From a virus, in IMG/VR virus record IMGVR_UViG_3300017931_000004, positions 1 through 39,603 of that record: a stretch of 39,603 nt of DNA. One strand, 5' to 3'. Positions 38,906 through 39,603 of this stretch are shown piece by piece; positions within the stretch are counted from its first letter, which is position 1, and each line of letters opens with the position of its first letter. Made by a program: the position numbers and the translations under genes. The notes under the pieces are model-generated. The model was not told the origin of the DNA, searched no databases, and saw nothing but the letters and a program-made list of their open reading frames with translations.

Positions 38906-39603
38906 ATGACTGCTCCCAGTACGCTACAAGACATTCGCGACAAAGTTCGCCGAATCACAGCACGACCATCGGCAGCCCAGATAACAGATACCGAGATCGA
39001 CAAGTACATAAACACGGCATACATTTTCGATTTTCCAGAGCATTTGCGATTAGAGAATCTTAGAGTTAATTATCAGTTTTTGACGCAAGCCAATAGACCT
39101 GTATATGATTTTCCTACAGATCTCTATCTAACAACAATGCCTCCTGTCTATATCGACGGCTATCAATCCTATATGACTCAGAGTAGAGAAAACGCGTTTA
39201 GAATATATCCACAGCTATCGAATGTAATTAAATCTGTAGCCACAGGAAACGGCACCGCTGGTCCATATACTTTCACGCTCGCCAATACGCCAATTCTACC
39301 AGGATTCAAGAGAAACCCTCCTGGAGCATATGCGAATGTATTCGGCCAAGACCCCGCTACGTGGAATTGGAATGTCATGTTCTCAACCACAACGGCATCG
39401 GGACAAACAATCTCTTTAATTGACGATGGCCTGGGCAATCTATGGGATCTATCGGATAACCCAACGCTTGATCCAGCTATATTGGGAAACCCTCCATTCA
39501 GGGGAAATATAAACTACCTTACTGGCGTGGTTACGCTTACATTCATAGCCAATGTCGCTGCTTCAGCACCTATAAACGCACACTATTTCTCATACAAACC
39601 GTC
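38906..39603 (+). CDS. Head-tail adaptor protein, N-terminal part (continues at position 1)
   Basis: ATG 38906 follows GAGGTAAGT. The N terminus STLQDIRDKVRRITARPSAA, then TDTEIDKYINTAYIFDFPE, is the typical opening of phage adaptor proteins ('tL..l...vr.....t....td.ei..yIN.ay'). A beta-rich insert (SVATGNGTAGPYTFTLANTP) precedes the join. The frame continues exactly into 1-487, giving 353 residues. It forms part of the ring that connects portal to tail. The last 123 bases of this segment duplicate the window's start. Confidence 0.78.
   Translation, partial: MTAPSTLQDIRDKVRRITARPSAAQITDTEIDKYINTAYIFDFPEHLRLENLRVNYQFLTQANRPVYDFPTDLYLTTMPPVYIDGYQSYMTQSRENAFRIYPQLSNVIKSVATGNGTAGPYTFTLANTPILPGFKRNPPGAYANVFGQDPATWNWNVMFSTTTASGQTISLIDDGLGNLWDLSDNPTLDPAILGNPPFRGNINYLTGVVTLTFIANVAASAPINAHYFSYKP
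39481..39603. repeat. Terminal direct repeat, right copy
   Basis: It is identical to 1-123. Joining the two copies closes the molecule at 39,480 bp and keeps the adaptor frame open (39482 is a codon start, as is position 2). Confidence 0.95.

Noticed and set aside
1-39603. CRISPR array, tRNA genes, insertion sequences
   Set aside because: No regularly spaced repeats, no clover-leaf candidates and no transposase or IS ends were found on reading both strands. A tool scan (tRNAscan-SE, CRISPR finder) would be more sensitive.

Overview
The window is the complete or nearly complete genome of a tailed dsDNA bacteriophage. Its first 123 bases recur exactly as its last 123 bases, and one open reading frame runs in frame across that join. 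The molecule is therefore most simply read as a circle of 39,480 bp (circular or circularly permuted), opened inside the head-tail adaptor gene. A P22-type portal, an N4-gp56-type major capsid protein, an adaptor and a large nozzle-like protein point to a short-tailed (podovirus-like) virion. The host is not identifiable from sequence. GC content is moderate, the genetic code is standard, and no tRNA gene was recognised. Several small exported proteins, one with eukaryote-style C2H2 zinc fingers, raise the possibility of a bacterium living in or with eukaryotic cells, but this is speculation.

Layout. The virion block runs on the + strand from about 30.6 kb to the end and through the join to 12.6 kb. 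In order it holds: portal; four small accessory genes; a short minus-strand insert (34.0-35.1 kb) with a ribbon-helix-helix regulator; scaffold; major capsid; a beta-rich virion protein; adaptor; nozzle-like protein; three ejection-type internal proteins (4.1-7.8 kb); and a cassette of tail appendage genes (8.0-12.3 kb) built from reused anchor and C1q-like modules. A minus-strand block (12.6-14.3 kb) holds a RusA resolvase and small proteins, including one ending in an SSB-like tip. The + strand from 14.5 to 18.8 kb holds a RecT/Bet-type annealing protein and a DnaB-type helicase. A minus block (18.9-21.0 kb) holds a ParB-like protein and small unknowns. The + block 21.2-24.2 kb holds both terminase subunits. 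The minus block 24.2-25.4 kb holds small membrane proteins and three DUF551-like paralogues. The + block 25.5-28.4 kb holds a putative winged-helix protein, a tyrosine integrase and an RNA ligase. The minus block 28.4-30.5 kb holds an exported zinc-finger protein, a fourth DUF551-like protein, and a half-size PnuC-like membrane protein directly coupled to a NadR-like kinase.

The most striking feature is in the major capsid gene. A 202-nt insertion at 36203-36404 interrupts it and puts a stop codon immediately after codon 52. Removing it restores one 315-residue N4-gp56-type protein. The insertion has the hallmarks of a small, ORF-less group I intron: P1 with a U-G pair at the 5' splice site, P10, P3, P7 with a bulged base, a GAAA-capped P8 and a terminal G. 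Virion production would then depend on RNA splicing. Other points of interest are the exported C2H2 protein behind a 25-bp operator-like palindrome, the NAD-salvage-like pair, an integrase whose ribosome binding site lies inside a terminator-like hairpin, recurrent TATATACG palindromes in control regions, and the absence of any recognisable endolysin.
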